7,620 nucleotides of DNA from Nitrososphaerota archaeon (lineage in GTDB: Archaea; Thermoproteota; Nitrososphaeria; Nitrososphaerales; CADDZS01). A program made the position numbers and the translations under genes. Positions within the stretch are counted from its first letter, which is position 1; every line of letters begins with the position of its first letter. Where the stretch lies: positions 1-7,620 of the forward strand of contig DAHVAI010000470.1 in the NCBI GenBank assembly GCA_027314685.1, read 5' to 3'. A model generated the notes under the pieces. That model worked only from the letters and a program-made list of their open reading frames with translations. It searched no databases and was not told the origin of the DNA. Below, one piece after another: positions 1 through 7,104 of the stretch.

Positions 1-734
1 TGGAAAAGTAGTGAATTGTTGCCTATTTGGGACAATTCATTAATTGCCTTCAAGTCATCGATGGTGTAGTGTGGAATTGAGAGAATCTCCCTCTGCGAAC
101 CTCAATGAAACACACTCGTTCAAGATTCCATGACAAGGCAATATGCTGGATCCATCATTTAAAGCAAGAGATTACTCACTAAGAGTCTTGGTCGAACTGT
201 CAGTATTGTCTGACCCAGCGAGCTCGCGGAAGATCGAGTCATTATGGGACTGGGTGAGTATCCAAAAGGACTCCAGATATCGGCAGGCGGCCAATAGATA
301 TTGCCACGTCTCCTTTGGCTAAAACTCCTTCGCTCATTGTTGCTCAGATTTAGGACTGATGGGTGGCGTTTCCCAATTCAAAATAGTGAACATGTCTTTT
401 CTTCAAAATGGGAAAGAAAGAAATGGTGGATGTAGATGGCTGTTCCGCCTGTGCTGCACCCGATTAGATATTTACGCATGTGAGAATCTCAAGGCTTGTA
501 GATTCCATCTGTTTCAACCATTCTAGCCGTAATCATAATTCTGCTCAACACGTGCCACTTGCTATCTGCGTGGCAAAACTGATCAAGCCTGTTGAATTTC
601 CCCTCTGATTTGAACGTAAAATAGCCTCCAGTTTTCTTGCTGGATTATATGTGAGAATCCTTTTCAAACATCTTTTGATTACGTAATGTCGTGGTAGTAC
701 AGTGCGGGATGATGTAAGAACAACCAAGTGGGAA
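1..734. other. Gene-free stretch with decayed coding traces
   Basis: No intact gene, tRNA, CRISPR array or clear promoter is visible. On the minus strand, short protein-like stretches are broken by stops and frame changes: about 320-160 reads KETWQYLLAACRYLESFW in one frame, and 101-1 reads REILSIPHYTIDDLKAINEL in another. They could be parts of one dead gene that leaves the window on the left, but I do not recognise a family and neither stretch has a convincing start codon. The plus strand is full of stops in all frames. The best reading is old, degraded accessory DNA. Confidence 0.5.
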
Positions 735-1170
735 ATGATTGCCGGCATAAGTACCTCCAAGTGCCACTGGATTAGCGAATACGTAGAGCCACTGGAAAGT
801 ATCCAAAACTCCGCAGAGAACCAGTTTAGCGAAGAATTGAAAGAGCTGATGTAAGAGACTTCACTCGCAGAGATGTGGAAGGAGCATGATCGCATGATGC
901 GGCAGGACCATCGAAACGTGATGATGAGCTTCGTCCGAGCGATAGGGGACTTTGGGAAAACAGTGTCATGACGTCGGATTAGTTTCATTCCCCCATCAAC
1001 AAGTGTGATGTCCCTAGGAAACCGAGGTTCGGCGGGGGGCGATTTCTCACATCTCGAAGGTTTCTCCATCCTGCTACGGGCACTCAAGACTGGTACAAAA
1101 GGACCGGCGAATATAACGTCGATTGCTTCGCCAAGGATTAAATTCAGCAGATGTGTTGTGGTACACATGG
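735..1170 (+). pseudogene. Decayed IS110-family transposase, N-terminal part (probable)
   Basis: One plus-strand frame from an ATG at 735 has only two internal stops (852 and 967) up to 1241 and shows, in the right order and at the right distances, weak traces of the IS110 DEDD (RuvC-like) domain. It starts MIAGISTSKCHW, resembling the N-terminal GIDxSK motif with the catalytic Asp changed to Ser at residue 6. FVRAIGDFGKTVS follows at residues 66-78, resembling the L-x-ALGxxG-x-x-V segment. LKTGTKGPANITSIA from about residue 117 resembles the KTDxxDAxxIA motif with both Asp changed to Gly. IS110 transposases carry these at about residues 10, 60-80 and 100-110. All catalytic acids appear lost, so it would be inactive. 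The right end is uncertain, somewhere before the promoter at 1174. The match is by eye and individual segments are weak; together with the C-terminal remnant at 6046-6856 it becomes more plausible. Confidence 0.42.
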
Positions 1171-1173
1171 TCT

Positions 1174-1180
1174 CTTATAA
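1174..1180 (+). promoter_or_regulatory. Archaeal-type TATA box (CTTATAA) for the vsr-MTase operon
   Basis: CTTATAA lies about 65 bases before the vsr start. An archaeal TATA box would place transcription start about 25 bases downstream, near 1202-1205, leaving a leader of about 37 bases that contains the GGAGG ribosome site. A bacterial reading (TTGTGG then TATAAC) has a spacer of only 14 bases and fits poorly. The upstream BRE is not obvious. Inferred from position only. Confidence 0.4.
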
Positions 1181-1227
1181 CGGCAATCTGCTGAGCTCGA
1201 TTGCCACTCCATCGCCTCTAAGATACC

Positions 1228-1232
1228 GGAGG
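1228..1232 (+). promoter_or_regulatory. Shine-Dalgarno GGAGG deciding the TTG start of vsr
   Basis: GGAGG ends nine bases before TTG at 1242, normal spacing for initiation. An in-frame TAA at 1239-1241 rules out any earlier start, and the next in-frame ATG (1281) would remove the conserved N-terminal RSK region of Vsr. TTG is therefore the favoured start. Confidence 0.65.
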
Positions 1233-1241
1233 GATGCATAA

Positions 1242-1643
1242 TTGTGTGACAACCTGTCGCCCGCAAAGAGGAGTAAGGTGATGTCCAGCATCAAGGGGAA
1301 GGACACGCAACCTGAGCTTAAGTTGTGGAAAGACATGGATCACAGGACCTTCAAGCGGTACCCGGAACTGCCAGGAAGGCCTGATTTTGGAAACAAGAAA
1401 AGGAAGATTGCAATATTCGTGGACGGGTGCTTCTGGCACGGTTGCCCTTCGTGTTACAAGCCCCCCTCCACAAGGATGAAATACTGGCAAGACAAGCTCA
1501 AGGGGAACCAAGAGCATGATCTTCATGTATCACTTTGGCTCACGTCAAGAGGGTTCAGAGTTGTCCGGTTCTGGGAGCACGAAGTGCTTGGCGACCCCAA
1601 GGAATGCGCAAGAAGGCTGGCGGTGCTCCTAAATGTCCGCTGA
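1242..1643 (+). CDS. vsr: Vsr-type very-short-patch mismatch endonuclease
   Basis: The 133-residue protein matches the Vsr family, which nicks DNA 5' of the T in T:G mismatches left by deamination of 5-methylcytosine; Vsr-like enzymes are also proposed restriction nucleases in some R-M systems. Conserved parts are RSKVMSSIKGKDT (10-22), E25, LPGRPDF (43-49) with metal ligand D48, FVDGCFWHGCPSCYKPP (59-75), and WEHEV (111-115). D61 stands where E. coli Vsr has H64, a change common in the VDGCFWHG subgroup. The structural zinc site appears kept, as C63, C68, C71 and probably H113 in place of a Cys. D93 lines up with E. coli D97. The linker before LPGRPD is a few residues shorter than usual. Start is TTG with a good GGAGG site. 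The gene overlaps the MTase start by 11 bases, so the two are likely co-translated. In E. coli the order is dcm then vsr; here it is reversed. Confidence 0.92.
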   Translation: MCDNLSPAKRSKVMSSIKGKDTQPELKLWKDMDHRTFKRYPELPGRPDFGNKKRKIAIFVDGCFWHGCPSCYKPPSTRMKYWQDKLKGNQEHDLHVSLWLTSRGFRVVRFWEHEVLGDPKECARRLAVLLNVR

Positions 1644-2817
1644 AGCGCCCACCTTCATCGACCTCTTCGCTGGAGCAGGCGGTTTCTCACTGGGCTTTTA
1701 TCAAGCGGGCCTTAAGGGCATAATGGCAGTTGAAAGGGATCCAATGGCGTTCCATACGCTGCAGCACAATCTCATCGATGGAGTAAGGGCGTTCGACTGG
1801 CCCTCTTGGTTTACGGTCGCCCCTCATGACATAGGCGGGATCATAGCAGAGCACGAGCAACAGCTCATAAAGCTCAGGGGTTCTGTTGGCGTTGTGTCCG
1901 GAGGGCCACCATGCCAGGGCTTCTCGCATGCCGGCAGAAGGCTGGAGCACGACGAAAGGAACCAGATGTTCAAGGAATACGTAAGATTCGTAAAGCTTGT
2001 CAGGCCAAGGTTGATACTTTTCGAGAATGTCCCGGGTTTCGCCCATTCATTCAGGAAGAACGACCATCACGCGACAACCTATGTTGATAAACTCACATCC
2101 GAGTTGAAGTCCATCGGGTTCGAACCACCTTCACAAGCGATCGTCGATTTCTCGCGATTTGGCGTGCCACAGGCGAGAAAGAGGCTGATCATCGTGAGCG
2201 GGGAGAAGGGCTGTGATTGCCAGCGCCTGTTTGAGAGCCTGAGACTTGGGCGGCCTAGAAGGAGGGTTACAACTGGAGAGGCAATCTCAGATTTATTCAT
2301 GTCTAACGGGACGATTCAGAGCCCTGACTCAGCTCGATTCAAGGTTGGTCTTTACGGCAAGCCAAACTCCGATTACCAGAAAAGGCTGCGATCGGGAGTA
2401 AGGATAGATTGTCCTGACAGCCACAGGTTCGCCAACCATAGTGAGGAGGTCAAGAAGAGGTTCAAGATGCTGCTGAAGATAGGCATCAGGAACAAGACGC
2501 TTGACGCTACCAGCAGAGCTGACATGGACCTCAAGAAGAGGAACATAATACCGCTTGATGAGAATGGGCAGTCCCCCACGCTTACCACTCTCCCGGATGA
2601 CTACATTCACTACTCGGAACCAAGGATACTGACAGTGAGGGAATATGCTAGACTGCAGTCGTTTCCAGACTGGTATGAATTCAAGGGAAATTACACAACA
2701 GGAGGGGAACGGAGGGCGGTTGAAATCCCACGATATACTCAGGTTGCTAATGCGGTAGCCCCGTTTGCCTCATTTAGATTCGGGAAAGCTCTGACGGTGG
2801 AGATGAGGAGAAGTTAG
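1633..2817 (+). CDS. DNA (cytosine-5)-methyltransferase
   Basis: The 394-residue protein transfers a methyl group from S-adenosylmethionine to C5 of cytosine in a specific DNA site. The motifs are all present in order: I (FIDLFAGAGGFSLGF, 8-22, SAM binding), IV (GGPPCQGFS, catalytic C94), VI (FENVPGF, E131), VIII (QARKR, Q180, R182, R184), a variable target-recognition region (about 190-325), IX (REYARLQSFPDW, 336-347) and X (QVANAVAP, 370-377, in place of the classical QVGNAVPP). An insert with YTTGGERR lies between IX and X. Length and motif order are typical, so it should be active; the target sequence cannot be read from the protein. The start is an ATG inside the vsr end, seven bases after a GGTG ribosome site (1622-1625). 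Pairing with Vsr suits either repair of its deamination products or an R-M unit. It converges on the HEPN gene with only 14 bases between stops. Confidence 0.95.
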   Translation: MSAEAPTFIDLFAGAGGFSLGFYQAGLKGIMAVERDPMAFHTLQHNLIDGVRAFDWPSWFTVAPHDIGGIIAEHEQQLIKLRGSVGVVSGGPPCQGFSHAGRRLEHDERNQMFKEYVRFVKLVRPRLILFENVPGFAHSFRKNDHHATTYVDKLTSELKSIGFEPPSQAIVDFSRFGVPQARKRLIIVSGEKGCDCQRLFESLRLGRPRRRVTTGEAISDLFMSNGTIQSPDSARFKVGLYGKPNSDYQKRLRSGVRIDCPDSHRFANHSEEVKKRFKMLLKIGIRNKTLDATSRADMDLKKRNIIPLDENGQSPTLTTLPDDYIHYSEPRILTVREYARLQSFPDWYEFKGNYTTGGERRAVEIPRYTQVANAVAPFASFRFGKALTVEMRRS

Positions 2818-2831
2818 TCCATTGGATCGAG

Positions 2832-3758
2832 TCATTTAGCTTGTTTCTCGGCATATAGCCCTGATAAGTCTGATTCTAGTATTCTGAAGTTTTCAATCAT
2901 TCTGGAGCATTTCAAGAAGTAGGCATCAAGATCGTCCTTTTCCACAGTCTGAACACTCCCGCTCTTATACTCGAGTTGTATCTTGAAGGGATTTCCCGGG
3001 TCCTTGAGCAGAATGGTGTGCGCAAATTTATTCCTTGTAGACTCAAATACTTCCTTAATTTTTCCCTTACTGATATCTTGATATGTCTGGTCCTTCTCTC
3101 TGCTTTTCAGCAAATTCACTGCCTTCTCAATAATATCGAGCTTTGCCCCAAGCCTCACTCCGTTTGCTCCAAGGAGGTGTTGGGTAAAATGGCTCTTCTC
3201 TTCGTCTTCAATCTTGAAGAACTTCACTATGCAATCATCTATCGCAAGATCCACATCCACCGCTCTTGAAAGCACCAATCCCCTCACGTATTCCGGGTCT
3301 GACCACTTAGTCAGAAATTCCTCTGCCATTTGGTAGATGTAAGCGGACAGACTATCCTTTCCCGTACTCCTGATCCTTCCGTATCTCAGGATCAATCCTT
3401 TATCTAGTGGTGGTGCCATGCTGGCATTCGAGTAGAACAACACGTCTGCGGGATATCCAACTCGATGGAGTTCTTCCACAAGCTGCTTACCATCCATGCT
3501 TCCCTCAAGTCTTTCATCCACCAGGACCCAATCTGGAAGCGAGGTCGAAGCCGTCACATAGTGCTTTGCAGTCTTTAGACTCCCTTTGACTACGGGAGTG
3601 AACGTCACTTCGCATTTGTCGTCTAGCTCACGCGACTTACTGGCTCTGAGGACTTCTTCCCGTATAGTCTTAATGACGCGTCTTCTAAGAGTTGCGTCGT
3701 CATCCAGAAGCAGGTATCCCAGGGCTATTTTTGGTCTGGCCACCCTTTTCCCAGCCAT
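2832..3758 (-). CDS. Receiver-like protein with C-terminal HEPN RNase-type domain
   Basis: The 308-residue protein starts at an ATG that overlaps the stop of the upstream kinase-like gene (TGATG), with a GAGGTTG ribosome site seven bases ahead; a start seven codons earlier (3779) is possible but lacks this logic. Residues about 10-140 look like a response-regulator receiver: strand plus acidic cluster LLLDDD (D19-D21), candidate phosphoacceptor D81 in VLVDERLEG, and S110 in VLFYSN at the usual Thr/Ser place. The canonical Lys-Pro is not evident, and the first loop is longer than usual. From about 155 on it is helical and ends in a HEPN-like domain with FESTRNKFAHT, giving R242-N-x3-H247, the R-x4-H motif of HEPN RNases; the region around it recalls MltR-type HEPN proteins. 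No DNA-binding output domain is seen, which is unusual for a response regulator. By inference it is an RNA-cutting toxin or effector controlled by the partner GHKL protein. Confidence 0.72.
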   Translation of the reverse strand: MAGKRVARPKIALGYLLLDDDATLRRRVIKTIREEVLRASKSRELDDKCEVTFTPVVKGSLKTAKHYVTASTSLPDWVLVDERLEGSMDGKQLVEELHRVGYPADVLFYSNASMAPPLDKGLILRYGRIRSTGKDSLSAYIYQMAEEFLTKWSDPEYVRGLVLSRAVDVDLAIDDCIVKFFKIEDEEKSHFTQHLLGANGVRLGAKLDIIEKAVNLLKSREKDQTYQDISKGKIKEVFESTRNKFAHTILLKDPGNPFKIQLEYKSGSVQTVEKDDLDAYFLKCSRMIENFRILESDLSGLYAEKQAK

Positions 3759-5992
3759 CAAAATACAACCTCGAAGCAAGCACCCTTGCCAAGTTCTTTG
3801 ACATCGTTGCCGATAAACTCGATGCTTCCCCCAATAGATTCCATGAACCTCTTTGTAGAATATAGGCCTAGACCAGTCCCTCCCCGTGTGGAATATCGAG
3901 GAACAAAGATTCTTGCAGCCACCTCTTTCGGAATCCCGCTGCCATCATCTGAAAATCGAATCAATAGTTCTTTGCCAACTTGCTTGAATTGTATGTAAAT
4001 GTTCCTCGCCTCCGCTTTTCTGGAGTTATCCAAAAGATTGTCAATCACCAGAGAATACGCAAGTATGTCAGTTCTCTTCATGAAAGTAAAACTATCTCCT
4101 AAAACGTGGAGTGTTATGCCGCGCAAGTTCAATGGTTGTGCCCATTGAGATTTCAGGTATTGTTTCGTGTACCCAACTATGTCGACTCTTACCTTCTCCT
4201 TGCCAAGGTCGAATGTTGCTCGAGAACTTATCTCCGAGAGCTTCATCATCTTCTCTACAGCCAACTTGATTGATAGCAACTTCTCAATGAATCCTGATGA
4301 GAGCCCTAACCGCCTCGCTTCTTTAAGAACAGTTTCTACCGCTGGCATGGTTTGCTCCTTCGCGATTTCAAAGGCGTGTTGCATTATCGCTACCATTTCA
4401 CCCCTGCCAGCTTCTGCCCTTTCGAGGAACACTATCTGTTCTTCCCTCTTGACCAGATCCTGCTTGAATCTTGCAACTGACTCGCGTAACGCCGCGACAT
4501 TTTCCCTAAGCCACAAAGCCGCGTCTCCAGTGAATTCCTTCTTGGAAAGTTCCGTAAGATTCTTGATTACAACGTCCGCCTTCGTGAGCCTGGCATCCCT
4601 AATTGCTGAAATGGCACCTTTCCCAGGCTTTATCTGCACAAGATCTTCCTTCACCCCAGCTAGCGTGGTTACTAGATCAAGCAAGTTGCGGCCCTTTTCT
4701 TCGGCTGTTACAAGTATGTCCTCGCTATCCCACTTAATAACATCAACAACGTACTTCTCCAGTCTCTTTATCATGCGATCAATGATGTAGTTTTTCAGCT
4801 CTTGCTGTGCAGCTTGATCCTTCATCCCAGCAAACCTGCTGGAAACCTCTTCAAAGTGGCCATGCGGATCGGAAATCGAGATGTGTCCTATCATTTCTCT
4901 TGAGGCAAGAAACCTTCGAGTTCCTTGTGTCTTTCTCTGATCGAGTCGTAACCAATCATCTCCTGGCTCCCCAAATGGCATTATCCTGAAATTGTTCCTA
5001 TAGAGCATGATAGAGCCATAATTCACTGGCTGGATTCCCATCGTTTTTGTGAATATTGCTTTGGCATTCTTGTTCAAGTAAAAGATTTCCATAGTCGCCT
5101 CAACCATGGAAAGATGCTGATATTTGGACAAGTCCTCGGTTAGCTCGTATATCTTCTTGCCCTTGTCAATGAGGCTGGTTCTCGCTCTGCCGGAAGACAA
5201 TGAACTGGAAATGAATGTAGTCTTGTTTTCCAGCCTACCAGCCAGCCTGTTTCGTATCAAGCCATTTACCCACTCATCATCCCTCTTCCGTTCAGGCTTC
5301 ATTTCCTCTGTTATGAACATGGGCGCATCGATGACTATCTTGAACCCTTGGTCGTCAGTGGTGAATGGATCCTTCAATCGTTCCAGCCACTTCCTGAGTT
5401 GTAGCATGTCCTCGAAATTCCATGTCTCCCTCAACCCGGACATGACTAGAACAGTTCCATGATCAAGTCCAGACACTTCCAATGACTCTGGGGGTTTCTC
5501 GTTCTTCAACTGAGAAGGGATAGTTTGAAACTCGATCGATTGGTCCTTTTCTTCAAAATCACCCCAATTCACTTCGAGTGTGGTCCAGTGGCCCCCTTTC
5601 GTCTTTGTGTACATGCTGAGTTTGCGTCCTAGTTTGTCGCAAGAGAACCTCCCTATGCCCTTCCTCCCTGCCATAGATCTCCTTGCGGAGCGTGATGTCT
5701 GTCCACCTTTGCTAACCGCGTCGGCTTTCTCCCGCTTTTCGGAGTACCCGAGGAACATCCACTTCTCCTTTATGTCATCGGGCGTCATTCCAATGCCATC
5801 GTCCAATACAATAATGTGCCAACCTGTAGTCTCACCGAGTTCTCCTCTGAACAAGACTCTGGCTGTTCCCGCATAGGCATCGTATGAATTCTTCACAAGC
5901 TCGAGAATCGCCACCTGCTTGTTCGTTACCAACTCACGACCGATAAGGTCCTTAATGGCGACACTCACTTTGAATGTTAAAGTTTCGGTCAT
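3758..5992 (-). CDS. Double-GHKL ATPase, histidine-kinase-like sensor
   Basis: The 744-residue cytosolic protein has no membrane segments. It carries two Bergerat (GHKL) ATPase domains. The first, residues about 5-185, resembles MutL/Hsp90/MORC: ELVKNSYDA (31-39, N-box with E31, N35), VLDDGIGM (62-69), GRKGIGRFS (109-117) and HGTVLVMSGL (178-187). A middle part (about 195-390) with YRNNFRIMPFGEPGDDWL may be an S5-like transducer. A helical, partly coiled-coil stretch (about 390-600) follows. The second domain (about 610-744) is like histidine kinases: NLLDNSRKA (652-660), DDGSGI (682-687), F-box-like IFVPRYSTR (695-703) and GTGLGL (705-710). No classical HExxxP H-box is seen; H539 in the helical segment is only a candidate phosphoacceptor. 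It is transcribed with the receiver-HEPN gene and coupled to it, so the two probably form a signal pair. The start ATG follows a G-rich ribosome site. Function inferred, not known. Confidence 0.85.
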   Translation of the reverse strand: MTETLTFKVSVAIKDLIGRELVTNKQVAILELVKNSYDAYAGTARVLFRGELGETTGWHIIVLDDGIGMTPDDIKEKWMFLGYSEKREKADAVSKGGQTSRSARRSMAGRKGIGRFSCDKLGRKLSMYTKTKGGHWTTLEVNWGDFEEKDQSIEFQTIPSQLKNEKPPESLEVSGLDHGTVLVMSGLRETWNFEDMLQLRKWLERLKDPFTTDDQGFKIVIDAPMFITEEMKPERKRDDEWVNGLIRNRLAGRLENKTTFISSSLSSGRARTSLIDKGKKIYELTEDLSKYQHLSMVEATMEIFYLNKNAKAIFTKTMGIQPVNYGSIMLYRNNFRIMPFGEPGDDWLRLDQRKTQGTRRFLASREMIGHISISDPHGHFEEVSSRFAGMKDQAAQQELKNYIIDRMIKRLEKYVVDVIKWDSEDILVTAEEKGRNLLDLVTTLAGVKEDLVQIKPGKGAISAIRDARLTKADVVIKNLTELSKKEFTGDAALWLRENVAALRESVARFKQDLVKREEQIVFLERAEAGRGEMVAIMQHAFEIAKEQTMPAVETVLKEARRLGLSSGFIEKLLSIKLAVEKMMKLSEISSRATFDLGKEKVRVDIVGYTKQYLKSQWAQPLNLRGITLHVLGDSFTFMKRTDILAYSLVIDNLLDNSRKAEARNIYIQFKQVGKELLIRFSDDGSGIPKEVAARIFVPRYSTRGGTGLGLYSTKRFMESIGGSIEFIGNDVKELGKGACFEVVF
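3766..3772 (-). promoter_or_regulatory. Shine-Dalgarno GAGGTTG and TGATG coupling for the HEPN gene
   Basis: On the minus strand GAGGTTG lies within the last codons of the GHKL gene, seven bases before ATG at 3758, and the stop TGA (3760-3758) shares its A with that ATG. This favours the 308-residue form and reinitiation, keeping both proteins in fixed ratio. Confidence 0.65.
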
Positions 5993-6003
5993 CTTTGCTT
6001 CAA

Positions 6004-6010
6004 CCCCCTC
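6004..6010 (-). promoter_or_regulatory. Ribosome binding site GAGGGGG for the GHKL gene
   Basis: On the minus strand a purine-rich GAGGGGG ends 11 bases before the ATG at 5992, slightly long but workable spacing. No strong TATA box sits immediately upstream. The best candidate is ATATAAG (minus strand, about 6211-6217), which would give a leader of nearly 200 bases, so the promoter of this operon remains unassigned. Confidence 0.45.
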
Positions 6011-6045
6011 TTAAGGGCACAATTTCGTCTTGCTGGCATCTATGA

Positions 6046-6856
6046 AAAGAAACAGCAGAAGCCAATTTCCCAAGCCGAAGGTTTCTTGAGAATTTCACGC
6101 TATTCGGTGCCAATCGCAGGCTGCTCGAAGCTAAATTGCTCGCCTCACACTCTTGCATTACGCTTGTCATGGAAATTAGGACAGCTGCTAGCCGTCCGGT
6201 CAGATCCGCCACTTATATCCAAGCCGCTAATCCTTTCGGAAAGCTTAAACATTGAGGTGGAAGAACACAGCTGAAGATACGTCAGTCCATTGAAAACGGC
6301 TTAGTTCAAAGGCTTGCCTGTCAAAACCACATGTATCAAAGAGTACCTGCATACCGTTCAGACTCAGGTGCAAGGACGGAGCACCGATAATATGACAGAA
6401 ATATAGTAGCTTGTTTATGGATAGATAGACGCTGGAATAGGATATTCTCGCACTAGACCCGTACATCAAGTCAGGACGAAGACTACCGGAGGTGGGAGAT
6501 GAATCTCTTGTCTGTTTTACAAGTCCCTATCCATATGCCTGACAAACATATGGAGGGACTCGACATTCCTCAAACGCTTTTTCATGAATCGCCGGTTCAA
6601 ACGCGTGTGCTTAGAATCCGACTTATGTCTTCTTACTCGATTTGGAGTTGCAGTGGGTGACACATATTGGAGGATGGCACTCTACGAGAGCTCGCTCCCC
6701 GCCTTCAAATGCAATCGAGCCTGCTCGGACCTTCAAAAGAGGCTCAAAGAAAGAGGGAAGCGCTGCAACCTCGCCCGTATTGCAGTGGCCACCAAGCTTC
6801 TTTCACAGGCATCTGCCGTCATGAGAAGGGCAGAACCGTTCAAGATTCCGGAATGA
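6046..6856 (+). pseudogene. Decayed IS110-family transposase, middle and C-terminal parts
   Basis: The clearest part is 6662-6856, ending in a TGA. It reads TYWRMALYESSLPAF, then LQKRLKERGKRCNLARIAV and ATKLLSQASAVMRR. This matches the C-terminus of IS110/IS116/IS902 transposases, where a small-residue helix is followed by RLxxRGKpxKvAlvAvaRKLL and a short basic/aromatic tail. Further left, 6046-6255 is open in another frame and contains NRRLLEAKLLASHSCITLVMEIRTAASR, resembling the LLxSIPGIxxxTALxxxxEIgdxxRF segment (Transposase_20). After a TGA, GGRTQLK resembles the following SGxxT part. The gap between these two pieces is about 400 bases, far longer than in an intact gene, so there are stops, frameshifts and probably foreign or rearranged sequence. 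An ATG at 6584 opens the last frame but is not a real transposase start. No enzyme can be made. The C-terminal call is firm; the middle part is weaker. Confidence 0.62.
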
Positions 6857-6895
6857 TATTCGAATGCCGCATCAGGCAAGCAGGCCGGGTGATAA

Positions 6896-6912
6896 GAAAG
6901 CGGTTCGCTTTT
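6896..6912 (+). terminator. Small hairpin after the IS110 remnant
   Basis: AAAGCG and CGCTTT form a perfect six-base stem around a GTT loop, followed by only one further T and then CCC. It could be a weak terminator or the trace of an IS end, but the U-tract is too short for a confident call. Confidence 0.2.
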
Positions 6913-7074
6913 CCCATGAACCCATAGGCAAGGAAAACGGCGCATCCAAGCTAAAATCTGCTCTGGGAAACACACCATTCAAGCCCAGGCTTTGACCGGC
7001 TAGATGACAAACTGATGTGCCAGTCAGCGAAATATGAGTCACTAAATCTTGTTATTGTCATCGGGGGGAAACCG

Positions 7075-7081
7075 CTTATAG
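7075..7081 (+). promoter_or_regulatory. TATA box CTTATAG with BRE-like GGAAACC
   Basis: CTTATAG is preceded by purine-rich GGAAACC (7067-7073), which fits an archaeal BRE/TATA pair. The predicted transcription start, about 25 bases downstream, falls at or next to the ATG at 7105, so the transcript would be leaderless. If translation instead begins at the ATG at 7141, the leader would be about 36 bases with a weak GTGAT site. This box resembles the one before vsr. Confidence 0.45.
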
Positions 7082-7104
7082 TCACTGTCGGTTTCTGACC
7101 AGAT

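Noticed and set aside
117..129. 13-base exact repeat CGTTCAAGATTCC, also at 6837-6849
   Set aside because: In a window this size one 13-base match is near chance level, the flanks do not extend it, and it does not bracket the cassette neatly.
478..658. Repeated ATGTGAGAATC at 478 and 648
   Set aside because: Only two copies of 11 bases, no further members and no spacer regularity; not a CRISPR or iteron array.
545..1168. 207-codon open frame on the minus strand
   Set aside because: Rich in Ser, Arg and Cys with no recognisable domain and no ribosome site before its ATG. It lies opposite the better, though broken, plus-strand IS110-like frame and looks like its antisense shadow.
4167..4790. 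207-codon plus-strand frame inside the GHKL gene
   Set aside because: Antisense shadow of a clear coding region; low-complexity Ser/Thr-rich translation.
6000..6212. 70-codon minus-strand frame ending just before the GHKL start, downstream of an ATATAAG
   Set aside because: It is antisense to the IS110-like middle fragment, has no motif, and the TATA-like box overlaps its own start. A leader peptide is not excluded but not supported.
6590..6612. GGTTCAAACGC resembling a tRNA T-loop
   Set aside because: The flanking bases do not form the T stem and no D or anticodon arm fits upstream.
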